Below are positions 39,001 through 47,900 of a stretch of DNA of 64,000 bases, piece after piece (the stretch's first letter is position 1; every line of letters begins with the position of its first letter). Position numbers and translations under genes: made by a program. The stretch comes from Oxyruncus cristatus. Its lineage: Eukaryota; Chordata; Aves; Passeriformes; Cotingidae. The notes under the pieces are model-generated. The model saw nothing but the letters and a program-made list of their open reading frames with translations, ran no database searches and was not told where the DNA came from. The stretch spans positions 124,001-188,000 of the forward strand of contig VXAY01002880.1 in assembly GCA_013399855.1 (NCBI GenBank), written 5' to 3'.

Positions 39001-41393
39001 GGAAGATAGGGAAGAGATGTCAGAGAATGAGGAAATCAAGTCAGTGACTGTTGTCATACCTGCATCACAGTGAAAAAACCATCAAACCTAGCAACAATTG
39101 ACAGGTTCTGACATGGAAAGCAGTGCCTTGGCTGATCCTTGGCTGCAGAAGGTCTGAAGACGCACAAGCACTGTCAAACTGCATAGGGAGCTTTAGAAGC
39201 ACAAAGCTATCAGCATGAAAAAAAATTCAAACTAAATCAATGCAGCATTCATGGAATAATAAAAGTTGAATAAAAGAAATAAAAGAGATGAGCAGTTGTG
39301 CTTGATATGGAGGTTAAGAGATCAGCACTGTACTCTCCAATAACTCTGTGAAAGGTGCCCTAAAACTGTCAAGCCATGAGATGAGACACACCCAGACTAA
39401 TACAGCATGCTGCTGGGACTCAAGACAGCCTACGTAGTGCAGTGGGACAGCAAGGGTATATGACTCTGGCAGCTACATGTTGAGTAGATCTAAAGAACAC
39501 GGTACAAACCCAAAAGATGAAAAAAATGTCAATAATCAAGATGAAAGGCTTGTCAACACACAGGGGAAAAAAATGGATGAAAAGCAGCCATTTGGGGGAG
39601 AGCATAAAAAATAATGTATTTCTAGAAAGCTTCAAAAGATTTTATTTTTTTGGAACAGGCAAAAAGGGCTTTTCAAGTAGGTAAGGTGGAGGGATTAAAA
39701 AGGCATGGGAAAAAGACTTCAGCATTCTTACAATTCTATGATGTTTGCTTAACACAGTGCATTGTTCATTAAACAATAACCAAAAAGATCATTCCACTGA
39801 GACTGAATTGAAAAATTTGCCAAAGCTAGACTCAAACATGGATATTGTGTTTCTCATCTAGGAAAACTTGTACACTGTGTTCAATACACTGTTTTTTGTC
39901 AAAGGAATTTAAAAAATAGTAATAATCTGATCCACTGTAGTGAAGACTAAGATAAATATGAGTATTTCGGTCTGTTCCCAGGAAAATCTCTGGTAAATTA
40001 AATACTTTATGAATAATAATAAAAAAAAGAAACATGCTCTGATATTAGCTATTATAAAAATACTTATTATTATTCAGATTTTTACTTAGAAAATCACAGA
40101 ATCGTAGAAAGACTTAGGTTGTAAAGAATTCTAAGGTCATAGAGTCCAACCATTAACCTAGCACTTCCAAGTCCACCACTAAAAATGTTATGATCTCCAA
40201 AATACTGACTACTGAAAATAAATTTTTGGACACCCAAATACTTCTAAAATTACCCTATGCATATAGAGTCCAAGGTGTTCATGATGTGACCCTCAATTTT
40301 GTTGTCCATGTGCATAATGTCGTACATGGTGAAGAGTTTCACTGAATCAAAAAATCACTCGCCACTAGTAGGCATCTGGGTCTTTCCCTTCTAGCTGAGG
40401 CACTTAAATTGTGAAAAACTCTACAAAGGGCAAATATTTAACATAACAAATCTGGTTTTAAATTGTCTCTCACATAACGGGATGTACTTATTTTGAAGGG
40501 CAAATGACACTTTTGCGGTCTACAGCTGGAGAGTAACAATTTACTTCTGATCTATCACCCAGTCATTGCCCTCTCTGTGGAGAATCCATCATGCCCAACT
40601 CTTGTCTGGCAACACACTCATCAGGAGAAGCCTAAATTCTAAAATAAACAAAACTCAATTCAATTCGTGAGCAAAAACTTCAACATATTCTGTTCCTATT
40701 CGTGGAGATCATCGTCACAAAACCAAAAGGAATTGCAGTCTGATACCCTTAAAAGCAACTCCTCTGTTTTACAGACTCTTGAATTAAGGGCTTTTCAAAA
40801 TGCCTCAAATCCATGCTCCAGTTTTTAAAACACATCTCTCTCTTTAAAGCAACTCTTTTGCTGCAATAAAACCGTCAACGTTTTTAGCAGTGGACAGCAC
40901 AACTCAAAATGGAAACATCTGGTGTCGTTTACGGACACATATTAAAAGAACAGATACTAGTTTTCCCTGGAAAAATCAATGGTTGCTCTTCTTCATCTGC
41001 AAAGTGGGTTGCTCATCAGGGCTCGATACGAGCCCGACACACAGATCCTGCGTCTGGGTATGACAGCGAACCCTCGCGGGTCGACGTGGTGGGCACACCG
41101 CATCCCCCGGGGACACCGCGGCAGGGGGGTCTCTCTGCGGTACCTGAGCAGAAGCTGTTGCTGCTGATGGTCCTGCCGGAGCGCCCGGAAGAACTGGGCG
41201 GGTTGAACTCCCGGCTTTCCTCTTCCGAAAAGGGCGATTCAGAAGCTGGGGATACCTTCTGCTGCGGCCGGAGGACCAGGCGGGGGATGCGGCTGCGGGA
41301 CACCTCCCTTTCCAGCTGCGTCTTCTGCTCCTGCTCGGGAAGGGACACCCCGGCGTCAGGGACCTCTCGGATGTGCCCTCCTCTTTCCATCAT
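1927..41393 (-). CDS. SYBU: Syntabulin, complete six-exon coding region
   Basis: Coding sequence is the complement of 1927-3028, 4186-4335, 5307-5510, 7953-8055, 27836-28033 and 41144-41393. The lengths 1102, 150, 204, 103, 198 and 250 sum to 2007 nt, giving 668 residues plus TAA. All five introns are GT-AG, and the split codons at every junction restore residues expected for the family. Syntabulin links syntaxin-1-bearing vesicles and mitochondria to kinesin-1 (KIF5) for anterograde transport in neurons. Seen here: Ser/Pro-rich N-terminal half (about 1-255), heptad-rich coiled coil (about 275-385) in the region that binds kinesin in mammals, an acidic variable stretch, a conserved QTDVVPYS motif, and a hydrophobic C-terminal anchor (about 611-631) followed by a conserved tail. 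Length is close to the human protein (about 663). Start is the first of two adjacent ATGs; the second has A at -3 and G at +4. The frame stays open to the N gap, so a longer N-terminus is not excluded. In human, SYBU lies between EBAG9 and KCNV1; neither is seen here. Confidence 0.96.
3029..4185 (-). other. SYBU: SYBU intron 5
   Basis: 1157-bp GT-AG intron. It is ordinary except for a perfect 20-bp tandem duplication at 3801-3840. Open frames at about 3205-3770 are chance ORFs in a locally GC-rich patch. Confidence 0.9.
3801..3840. repeat. Perfect tandem duplication, 2 x 20 bp
   Basis: TTCTTTCACTGGGGAGCATT occurs twice, head to tail and with no mismatch. The absence of divergence suggests a recent slippage-type duplication. 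Confidence 0.97.
4186..4335 (-). CDS. SYBU: SYBU coding exon 5 (residues 252-302)
   Basis: The acceptor is a long T-tract ending TTCAG at 4336; the donor is GTAAAC from 4185. The 150 nt encode RRSGRYNSCGDNH, then NPEQYLTPLQQKEVAVRHL, where the syntabulin/syntaphilin coiled-coil homology begins, and end KLKE plus a split Arg. Upstream codons open on the same frame are intron sequence. Leu/Lys/Glu periodicity fits a coiled coil starting about residue 275. Confidence 0.96.
4336..5306 (-). other. SYBU: SYBU intron 4
   Basis: 971-bp GT-AG intron. No repeat, RNA gene or extra exon recognised. Confidence 0.9.
5307..5510 (-). CDS. SYBU: SYBU coding exon 4 (residues 184-252)
   Basis: The acceptor is TCTTCCAG ending at 5511 and the donor is a perfect GTGAGT from 5306. 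The 204 nt encode the RGPYGRNNGS, SPPASHGKDPS and NIHQSYRASSASSSNSGSYK segments, ending SPVM plus a split Arg. The sequence is Ser/Gly/Pro-rich and likely disordered. Phase is 2 on both sides, so this exon too could be skipped in frame. The open frame seen upstream of the acceptor is intronic readthrough. Confidence 0.95.
6371..6428. repeat. A/C-rich low-complexity tract
   Basis: Runs of A separated by one or more C on the plus strand, so T/G-rich in the SYBU transcript. It resembles an (AAAAC)n-like simple repeat drifting into CCCAAA units. Confidence 0.85.
7466..7505. repeat. C-run followed by A/C-rich tract
   Basis: An eight-C run is followed by AAAACAACAACCCAACAAAA. This is a simple low-complexity repeat. 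Confidence 0.8.
7953..8055 (-). CDS. SYBU: SYBU coding exon 3 (residues 150-184)
   Basis: This is a short 103-nt exon with acceptor TTTCCAG ending at 8056 and donor GTAAGC from 7952. It encodes GSEADFSSSSSTGSISAPEV, an internal methionine (M171) and a Ser-rich KRSSFSRN end whose last Asn codon is split with exon 4. Residue-by-residue agreement with the mammalian family is high. M171 would be the first in-frame start for any transcript whose promoter lies in intron 2, giving a protein of 498 residues. Confidence 0.94.
8505..8575. repeat. Imperfect (TA)(CA/TG) alternating patch
   Basis: Interrupted purine-pyrimidine alternation built from ACATGTATGT-like units; a degenerate simple repeat. Confidence 0.5.
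10819..11030 (-). other. Candidate alternative first exon of SYBU
   Basis: On the minus strand the CpG island carries an open frame through to donor-like GTTAGT at 10818-10817. An ATG at 10883 starts MNSEGDTAEADDSTCSIFC. The phase is wrong for a fusion: joining the GTTAGT donor to exon 3 puts a TGA in the second codon of exon 3. If real, this would be a 5'UTR exon with an upstream ORF, with the SYBU frame starting at M171. I cannot test expression; treat as hypothesis. Confidence 0.22.
10855..11460. promoter_or_regulatory. Intronic CpG island, candidate alternative SYBU promoter
   Basis: About 23 CpG dinucleotides fall within roughly 190 bp (10857-11045), with weaker CpG enrichment to about 11460, in an otherwise CpG-poor AT-rich intron. 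CpG islands of this kind usually mark promoters. It lies upstream (minus-strand sense) of SYBU exons 3-6. At its left edge are two minus-strand donor-like sites (GTTAGT from 10818, GTAAGA from 10814). Transcripts starting here and spliced to exon 3 could begin translation at M171. No TATA box seen. A transcript in the plus direction is also possible. Confidence 0.5.
11833..11851. repeat. (ATGT)n microsatellite
   Basis: About four near-perfect ATGT units followed by ATATGG. Confidence 0.75.
17655..17790 (+). mobile_element. Ancient CR1/L3-like LINE fragment
   Basis: Plus-strand sequence keeps the order of motifs seen near the 3' part of L3/CR1-type LINEs: AAAAAAGGTCAACAATAATGAT, then a GGCACT...GAAGGGAGATTAAGAGAAT...TTTGTCCATTCTAAGATAAAAATGA progression. 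It is strongly diverged and has no intact coding frame. Similar weak resemblance may continue to about 17930. Family assignment is from memory of consensus patterns, not from a search. Confidence 0.5.
18983..18997. repeat. Poly-T run (15 nt)
   Basis: Homopolymer on the plus strand, so poly-A in the SYBU transcript. No adjoining retroposed sequence recognised. Confidence 0.9.
20321..20348. repeat. Perfect tandem duplication, 2 x 14 bp
   Basis: ATTGAGGTCAGATA is repeated twice with no mismatch. Each unit contains AGGTCA, a nuclear-receptor half-site sequence, so the pair forms a direct repeat of half-sites spaced by 8 bp. Binding is speculative. Confidence 0.95.
22799..22823. repeat. Perfect inverted repeat, 11-bp arms, 3-nt loop
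   Basis: TTTTTCAAGTG, then AAG, then CACTTGAAAAA. It sits at the edge of the AT-rich minisatellite that reuses the right arm. Confidence 0.95.
22810..22960. repeat. AT-rich minisatellite with AAGCACTTGAAAAA core
   Basis: The core AAGCACTTGAA occurs at 22810, 22848 and 22917, each followed by an A run and TATATACATATAT-like sequence. Spacings are 38 and 69 bp, so units vary by expansion of the (TA)n part. Likely length-polymorphic. Confidence 0.85.
23865..24125 (-). mobile_element. CR1 LINE 3' fragment
   Basis: The plus strand starts TTACAGAATCGCTGAGAG...AAAGGAACC and continues through CCTAGTCCAA, ATGGATGGAGACTCCACAGC, CTGTGCCAGTGTCTGACCAC. This is the reverse complement of a CR1 3' end, so the element is on the minus strand, with its 3' terminus near 23865. 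It is 5'-truncated and non-coding. Confidence 0.85.
25486..25525. repeat. 15-bp direct repeat, period 25
   Basis: ATCCAAATCTAGCTT at 25486-25500 recurs exactly at 25511-25525, separated by GTTAGATTTT. Confidence 0.95.
25529..25550. repeat. Perfect inverted repeat, 10-bp arms, 2-nt spacer
   Basis: TCTTTACCTC, AA, GAGGTAAAGA. It begins four bases after the second copy of the direct repeat at 25511-25525, so the two may share an origin. Confidence 0.95.
27836..28033 (-). CDS. SYBU: SYBU coding exon 2 (residues 84-150)
   Basis: The acceptor is a pyrimidine tract ending CTTCAG at 28034 and the donor is GTGAGT from 27835. The phase is 1 on both sides, so the exon (198 nt, a multiple of three) could be skipped without a frameshift. 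It encodes the conserved DDTGCPSSQSVSPVKTP stretch, with three proline-directed Ser/Thr sites, then a more variable segment ending RYKKETKTSLVKPG. The polypeptide is expected to be disordered. It is flanked by the two largest introns. Confidence 0.95.
29978..30069. repeat. Diverged tandem duplication, period 49 bp
   Basis: AGCTCCTTTAGCT at 29978 and again at 30027, followed in both copies by a CCAAAGCATC and then a CCTTTAGAAGCA or ACTTCAGAAGCA block. The copies differ at several positions, so the duplication is old. Confidence 0.88.
32849..32869. repeat. Short inverted repeat, 8-bp arms
   Basis: CTTTCTGT, ATTAA, ACAGAAAG. A small stem; such arms arise by chance in a window of this size. Confidence 0.6.
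40090..40205 (-). mobile_element. Decayed CR1 LINE 3' fragment
   Basis: AATCACAGAATCGTAGAAAG, then GGTCATAGAGTCCAACCATTAACCTAGCACT on the plus strand, followed by CCAAGTCCACCACTAAA. This is the CR1 3' terminus in reverse orientation. It fades into unrecognisable sequence after about 40205. Confidence 0.75.
41144..41393 (-). CDS. SYBU: SYBU coding exon 1 (residues 1-84)
   Basis: This exon encodes the N-terminus. From residue 30 on it matches the family core (EVSRSRIPRLVLRP, then KVSPASESPFSEEESREFNP and the RTISSNSFCS block). It ends TGC TCA G before a GTACCG donor at 41143-41142, and the G completes an Asp codon with exon 2. The first 29 residues do not resemble the human start that I recall, so this segment is either lineage-specific or part of a different first-exon choice. 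The reading frame continues through five more codons into the N run, so the first visible ATG (41393-41391) is the best but not a proven start. The exon lies in a CpG island. Confidence 0.88.
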
Positions 41394-41410
41394 CGAGGCA
41401 GGGGCAGGCA

Positions 41411-41647
41411 NNNNNNNNNNNNNNNNNNNNNNNNNNNNNNNNNNNNNNNNNNNNNNNNNNNNNNNNNNNNNNNNNNNNNNNNNNNNNNNNNNNNNNNNNN
41501 NNNNNNNNNNNNNNNNNNNNNNNNNNNNNNNNNNNNNNNNNNNNNNNNNNNNNNNNNNNNNNNNNNNNNNNNNNNNNNNNNNNNNNNNNNNNNNNNNNNN
41601 NNNNNNNNNNNNNNNNNNNNNNNNNNNNNNNNNNNNNNNNNNNNNNN
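41411..41647. other. Assembly gap, 237 N
   Basis: Unsequenced bases 18 bp upstream of the first SYBU ATG, within a CpG island. GC-rich sequence often fails in sequencing. ORFs that appear to cross it are artefacts of N translation. Confidence 1.
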
Positions 41648-41906
41648 TGGGGCGAGTCCCCCCGCCCGGGCCGCAGCGCATCCCCTCGGCACCGCTGTCG
41701 GTGGGATGCCCCGGGCGGAACCCCGCTGCCCGCCCGCCGCCGGCCCTCCGCCAGCCCCTGCTGCCGGGCCGGGCCGCGAAAGGCAGAAAGGAACGTAAAC
41801 ATACCGAAGTGAGGGCAGGCCGAGTGCGGTCTGTGTGTGCGGTGTTAAGGTACCAAAGCAGATGCGTAACAGAGGGCAGATGCTACCAGTACAAATACGA
41901 TGGATG

Positions 41907-41914
41907 TTATATAA
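41907..41914. promoter_or_regulatory. Possible TATA-like element TTATATAA
   Basis: A palindromic TTATATAA lies just right of the CpG island. On the minus strand it would place a start near 41880. CpG-island promoters usually lack TATA, so this may be coincidence. Confidence 0.15.
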
Positions 41915-41952
41915 GCAGGAAAATGCGTCGTCAGATTCTCCCTGCCCCTTAT

Positions 41953-42172
41953 TCATAGAATCACAGAATGTTAAAGGTTGGAAGGAACCTTAAAGCTCTT
42001 CTAGTGCCAATGCCCCTGGCCACTAGACCAGGTTGCTCAAGTCCTTATCCAATCTGGCCTTAAACACTGACAGGGTTGGGGCATCCACAACCTCCCCAGA
42101 CCTGTTCCAGTGTCTCACCACACTCACAGTAAAGAATTACTTCCTAAAGTTAAGAATTTCTTCCTATTATTA
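41953..42172 (-). mobile_element. CR1 LINE 3' fragment
   Basis: The plus strand begins TCATAGAATCACAGAATG, then GGTTGGAAGGAACCTTAAAG and continues through GGGGCATCCACAACCTCCCC to GAATTTCTTCCTA. This is a clear reverse-complement CR1 tail, little diverged. It abuts the SYBU CpG island. Confidence 0.92.
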
Positions 42173-42588
42173 TTCAATAACATTTATTTATGGAACACGT
42201 AGAAAGAGAAAAACTTACTTGCTTCTCAGACATAAAAATGTACTTGATTCTCAGACAATATATGGCATAGTATATTTAATGATAGTATTTTCTCTTACGC
42301 CTTTCATTGAAGTAGTTGTCATGACCCTCCTATTGATTAATGCACGTGCAACCTTGTACATCTGCTCCCCAGAGCGTGCATTAGCAGGGCTGCAATCTGG
42401 CCTGTATGCATATGCACACAGTGGTTGAAAAGGACTGCTTTTCCACAAAAGGAATGATGAAATTCTTGATATGAAGTTCATTTGAGGTTCCACATAGATG
42501 TCTACTTATAGGACTTAGTGAGTTTGCAGAAGTTATACTTTCAGCAATTGTATTTTTGGCCAAAGATTCCCTTTGTATGCTTCCTACT

Positions 42589-42625
42589 GTCCTGGTTTCA
42601 TCTAGGGTAGAGTTAATTTTCCCAT
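42589..42625 (+). mobile_element. Fragment resembling the start of an avian ERV LTR
   Basis: TGTCCTGGTTTCATCTAGGG then TAGAGTTAATTTT matches, from memory, the 5' end of an LTR family common in songbirds. Resemblance ends after about 37 bp, so this is a remnant at best. Confidence 0.45.
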
Positions 42626-44918
42626 GGCACCTCTAAAGGGCCCCAATTCCTTTTGGGAACTTCTGTTTGCTATTAGAGCATAAATATTAAATACTGTCTC
42701 AAAAATAATTAAGAGCAAATGTGCCTTTAATGTGTAGCGCAGAGAACATACCGGCAGTAACAGGAAAGGTGATGCGTTCATCTAGACCTCGAAGAGGAAA
42801 GAGGACACTGGTGAGTACTGACACACTGATTGTTGCATATCCAAAGAGTTATAATTACTAATTTATTAACCTGGCATCAGAATTAGATCCATTACTTATG
42901 TAAAGCTCCAAGCTATGCTCTGCCAAAAAGATGATACCATCCTCCCCTGGCAGTGTGAAGACATCTATAATTCAGAGAAGTGAGATAGTTACAGCTGAAA
43001 AAAATGCTTAAAATTCCTGTATTTGAAATTCTGTGGGCTTATAAAATATATTCTATGCACTGGAATCTACCTTCCTGAGGCACAAAAATGCAGGAAGAGT
43101 TCTGGACCTTTCCCTACTGCTCCAAGACTGTTTCCATGGCAAATTGCAAATCAAATGTTTTAATCACACAAATTTGCTCTTCCGTTCAGTAGGCACCAGG
43201 GCACCTGAGACCATAGGCTTCTCCTGTGAGCCACCCATGGCACATGTGGGGTGGAAATTTCCCATGTACATTTGCAAAGCTCTTGTACCAGTAGTAACAG
43301 TGAGAGGAAGCTGTGCAGCAGCACTGCCATTGCCATAGTAACTCAGCTCAGGAGCTGCTGCTGATGATTCAATTGTCAGAGCCTGTTTTATCTTTTTCCA
43401 TTTCAAGCTCAAGTTTTTGCCTTGCTAAGAAACAAGATATAAGAAATGAAGTCTTCAGGCTGCCTCAGGGTTCATAATGGGATGTGATTCCCTTTGATCT
43501 CCTCTCTTCTCGGTGTAGAGATTTATAGCCTTATCATAAATCATAAAACAATCATTAACTTTCAAGCAAACTTTCCCCCTCTTACAGTCATGTATATCTA
43601 ATAAATATTGAAGCATTAAGTCACTTTTCAGCTTATTAAAATATTTTTACTATGCGCTAGTTAATCATCAGTACTGGGAGGAACACATACTTGACATGAA
43701 CATGTGATATCACTCTTATTCCTCTCTTGCGTCTTTTACGAACCAGCAGCATCTCTGCAATATCTATAAAACTAATTTTCATAACCAGTGTGTACTTCTG
43801 TATTTGCTGTGGAAAGAAAAAATGTTAAACATTTATAAAGGCCTCAGAGAACTACAGAACTCTGTGTCTTTTTTGCCTTTTCCTTGCTTTACTCCCTCCT
43901 GAAAAATAACAGCTCTCCAGCAAGCCGCAGAGGGCTGCAGATTCAGCAGGAGCGCCTGGACTCCAGGAGCTGCCAGGGGAAGCTGGGCACTGTGCCAGGC
44001 CCTGGGGTTAGACCTTATGCTTTCCTGAAAGGCGAGCAAGGTATATGAAGCAGTTTTTGTTCCAGGCTTTGCTACCAAGATCTTCACTCTGCTAGAATGC
44101 TCTTCCAGAAAAAGTTGCAAGGGAGAGAGGATGGGGTGAATTTTAGAGGATCACAGAGTATGTTTTGCCGTCATCTCTTCTCCTCTTTTGCTGCCACCTC
44201 TGAATCTTCTCAGTGGGAGGGGGAGTGGGATTCTAATGCAGCAGAGTTTTACTGAGTTTGGCCAGCAGTTAGCTGTGTCCGTCAGCACAGTCAGAAGGAA
44301 CTCAGTGCGTTGCCACTTCCACATCTGAACTGCTAAGAGAAAAGCTTTACTGAATGTTTCTGCAAAACTTTCTGTGAAATTTGATTTTCTAAGTTAATTT
44401 GTTTTATCTGATGGCACACTGTTTCTAGACATCTGCAAATGCTGCTTTCTAGTTTGCTTTCTTGCAGTATAGTAGTTCTGCTCTTGAGCTGTAAGAATAA
44501 CAGCAGGAGAGCAGTACAGTAAAGGTCCCAACATCCTAATTAAGTATCCAAATACCTCTGTTCAGAATTGGGCACTTCAGAAGAACAAGCAAAAACCATA
44601 ACGTACTCAGGACAGAATTGCCTAAAACTCAGCAGTAGGTACAAGGGTCCCTTTGCACCATTCAACACAAGTGGTTTATTCATGCTGCCATCAGGGACCA
44701 AGTCTCAATTTTGACCTTCTTGGTGGTACAGCCTTGTATGTGACTTTCTGATTTCATGAATTTTCCTTCTCTTATGTGCAATAGTTCAGCTTCCGCAAGA
44801 AGGATTTCACTCCTCACTTTTGTTTTGACCAGTCCTTTCACAGAGTGGAAGAAAGCAGGACTTCTAGAAGGTCAGAGGCTTTAGTCATCCCAGGTGTCAA
44901 AGAGAGCGGAACATCTAC

Positions 44919-44992
44919 TTTTTGTTTTCTTTTTTTTTTTTTTTTAATGTTTTTTTAATTTTTTTTATTATTATTTTTCTTTGTGTGTGTGT
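44919..44992. repeat. T-rich low-complexity tract ending in (GT)n
   Basis: Long T runs broken by AA, ATTATTATT and a short GTGTGTGTGT. Confidence 0.9.
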
Positions 44993-47900
44993 CTGTGATA
45001 ATTAAAAGGCTGAACAAGGATCCTTGCACTATGTGAATTCTTACTCAACAGTGACCTCATGTACCTTTGCTATTTTTATGTTGTCATCATTTGGTGGTGT
45101 TACATATACTTGCAAAATTTGACTTTGTGGGGAAGTGGCATGCTTCTGCATCCTGATTTTCACCTGGAGGATGCTGGTCCAAAACCAGGCTGGCTCATTG
45201 CTCAGACCAGGACTTACAAGTTTTTGTGATACTGAAAGCCCTCATGGACATTTGGGATGAAAACCAAAGAGGTATTTTGTGATCCTATGTTCATTGGGGT
45301 TAGATGAGTTTCTAGTAAAGTTATTTTGGAGCGTTTTGGTGCCTAAATCTCTCTAAATTCAATTTTAAGTGGCTGAATTTTTCTTCTTGTTTTGGCACTG
45401 GGCTTTCACAGGTCAACGAAGTGCAGACAATACATTATACTGCTTCAGGACTGTAGGCCATGTTTTGGTTTTGAATCACATCAGCCTCTGAGGTCAAAGG
45501 AATGCTGAATGAGGCAGAGGCAGAGCTGGGCCCTGTGATCTCAATACTACGTGATTTCATTAACGCAGGCACGTGGCTGGTAATGCTCCTGTCTATGACT
45601 TGAAGAGCATCTGTACTTTGCCAGCTGAGACAAGTTTGCTTATCAAATGTGTTGATCCTGTTTTTCTATTCAGATGGGTTGTACAATATCAGCAGATCTA
45701 ACTCAAACGTTACACAAACTCTAGAAAGAAGACCAGCTGGAGCTAACCATTTTCATAGCAATGGTTTACATTAGAGGTCTTTAGAGAATTACCTGAAAAA
45801 TTTTCTCATCATCTTTCAGAAATACTGGAAAATGAGGGAAAGATGAGAAGACTATGAATATCATTATGATATATAGAAAAGAGAACAAGGGAAGCATTTC
45901 TTCATGCTGGTCTTGGGCAAAATAATAATATAATTAATTTGGGACCATGGCAACACAAATCAGAGGTTAAAAATATAACTAATAGCTATCAGGATATTTT
46001 CATAGGAAGCATATCTTGTAAAAAAAGACTCATTGGAGCAAATAGTAACATTTTAAAACATACAGTCAAATTCAAAGAAAAACATCTGGGACAAATAATA
46101 AAGCTCTGCCATCAGGATGGGAAATTGTTTTGGAAACTAAATACCCATAGTAGCAAATGTCTCAATATGAGTTCTTAGACCATGGCTGTGGTTAAGAGAA
46201 TTAATGTTGAAGAAATGGAATATTGGGCTGAAATAGTGGAGTAATCTTGCCTGTGTGCACAGCGTAAGATGTCTGCTGGAACAGTGTGTTCAGTGCTAGT
46301 GGGAAAGAGTTCAAGGCAGATCCTATTTTCTGCAAGACATTTATTTAATCTGACTTCTGATAAGAGTTGCGTGATCTGTTTGCACTAAACAGATCTCTGT
46401 CAGTACTACTCAATGAAATGTAATCCAGAACGCAAGCTAAAGCACTGCACACTCTCAGATGTTTGTGCAGCAGCCTATATATGTAGGAAGGATTTGAGCT
46501 GACTTGTCTGACTTCAGGCACCTGAAGTTACTGTGTGAAATTATGAGACCTACAGAGGAAGAGTCATGACAAGCAGCGTCATTCCATGCCTGTGCCCACG
46601 CTGGAGATGGAGGTGCAAGGAAGGATCTGTGGCTAGCAACTGCCCGGATTTAAGCTTCTCTCCCCAGGGGTTCCAGAGCTCTGCCAAAAGTCATGACTAA
46701 GCTCTGCATTCGAACAGTCTGGGAAATATATGAAATTTGGGTTAAAGTGCAGTTTGGATCTGCTTTTAAGATAGTGTAAACACTTTAAAAAATCTCTCTA
46801 GAAACAATTACCAAACTGTCTTACCATAATAGGCACTCCCATCAAAGGCTGTTAGTTTGTAGATGTGCAGCCTAAGTGGCACAGAAATATCCTGTGTGTT
46901 TTGGACTTCAGCTGTGCCAGAGCTCTAACAGAGCAAAATCTGATATTTCTATGTAGGTCCAATTTATCTAACTCATTAAATGGTTGTACATAGTGGGGCA
47001 CATATTTTGATAATCTCTGAAATTACTGCTTGATCCAGTCTCAAATTTAGGAGCAGCCTTGTTATGATTCCTGAAATCCAACCGTCTGAGCTCAGTAGTG
47101 GAATCTTACTGCACCGTATGGCTTTTTTATATAATGTAAATTCTGTACAGATTTGCATTAGAACATGGGATGTGGCTATGGTGAGGTCCTGAAAAAGATG
47201 ATGGTGTGCAGCTATTTCTGCCAGTGAGCCCTGGTGTAATCTATAACCTCAATTGGTTTAGGTTTTGATACAATATTGCTGAAACATGAATAGTCAAGAG
47301 AGATGGATTGTTCAGAGATGGACATGTACATGGTAACTCTTACCTAGTTTTGAAAGCTTTTTTGCATTGAAGCAAGTGTTTAATTCTAATTTGGCTCAGT
47401 GGGTGTGAGCCAAGATTGATTTAAACTGGAAGATACTGGTATAGAGGATCTGATGGAGACATTTTTATATTAAGTCAGAATCAGCGAGAAAGTAAGTACT
47501 GGTGGTATTCAGCAGTTAATTATTTCTGAATGCTGCATCTCCTAGGGTTATCAAGAAAATAATTTAAGTATCTTGGCTTTTTTTCCCTCAGTACCATCCA
47601 TGTGTTTATATAGTATATAGCACTTGCATCACTGAGTGGATAGAAAAAGCATTTCATTGAGAATCTGGACTGAAATACCGCTTGGAGAAGCATAGTTGAT
47701 GTTTTTAGTTCTGTCTGGAAACAAATGTAATTTGTGAAAGTTTTATGGCCTCAAAATGGGTGTCTAAGAAGTTTCTGCCCACTTAATTTACAGACCTAAT
47801 GCGATATTTCTGTTCTGATGAGTAAAAGATTTATTTCTGAGCTACTTTTATTCTGTTCTTAGCATGTGGGTAGAGAAAGTCTGATTTCAAAAGTTTTTTA

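Larger units (their letters stand above)
28034..41143 (-). other. SYBU: SYBU intron 1, 13.1 kb
   Basis: GT-AG intron between the CpG-island exon and exon 2. It contains a diverged 49-bp tandem duplication (29978-30069), a CR1 remnant (40.1 kb) and simple repeats. The rest is AT-rich unique sequence. A 145-codon minus-strand ORF at 37467-37904 is not recognised as coding (see rejected items). Confidence 0.88.
41020..41890. promoter_or_regulatory. SYBU: CpG island over SYBU exon 1 and probable promoter
   Basis: Dense CpG on both sides of the N run, with GC-rich blocks such as CCGCCCGCCGCCGGCC right of the gap. It contains exon 1 and its donor. The SYBU transcription start is expected right of 41393, inside the gap or in the GC-rich block to about 41890. 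Confidence 0.8.

Noticed and set aside
40909..41958. 349-codon plus-strand ORF and several minus-strand ORFs across the N run
   Set aside because: They are open only because N is translated as X and GC-rich sequence has few stops. The plus frame is antisense to SYBU exon 1.
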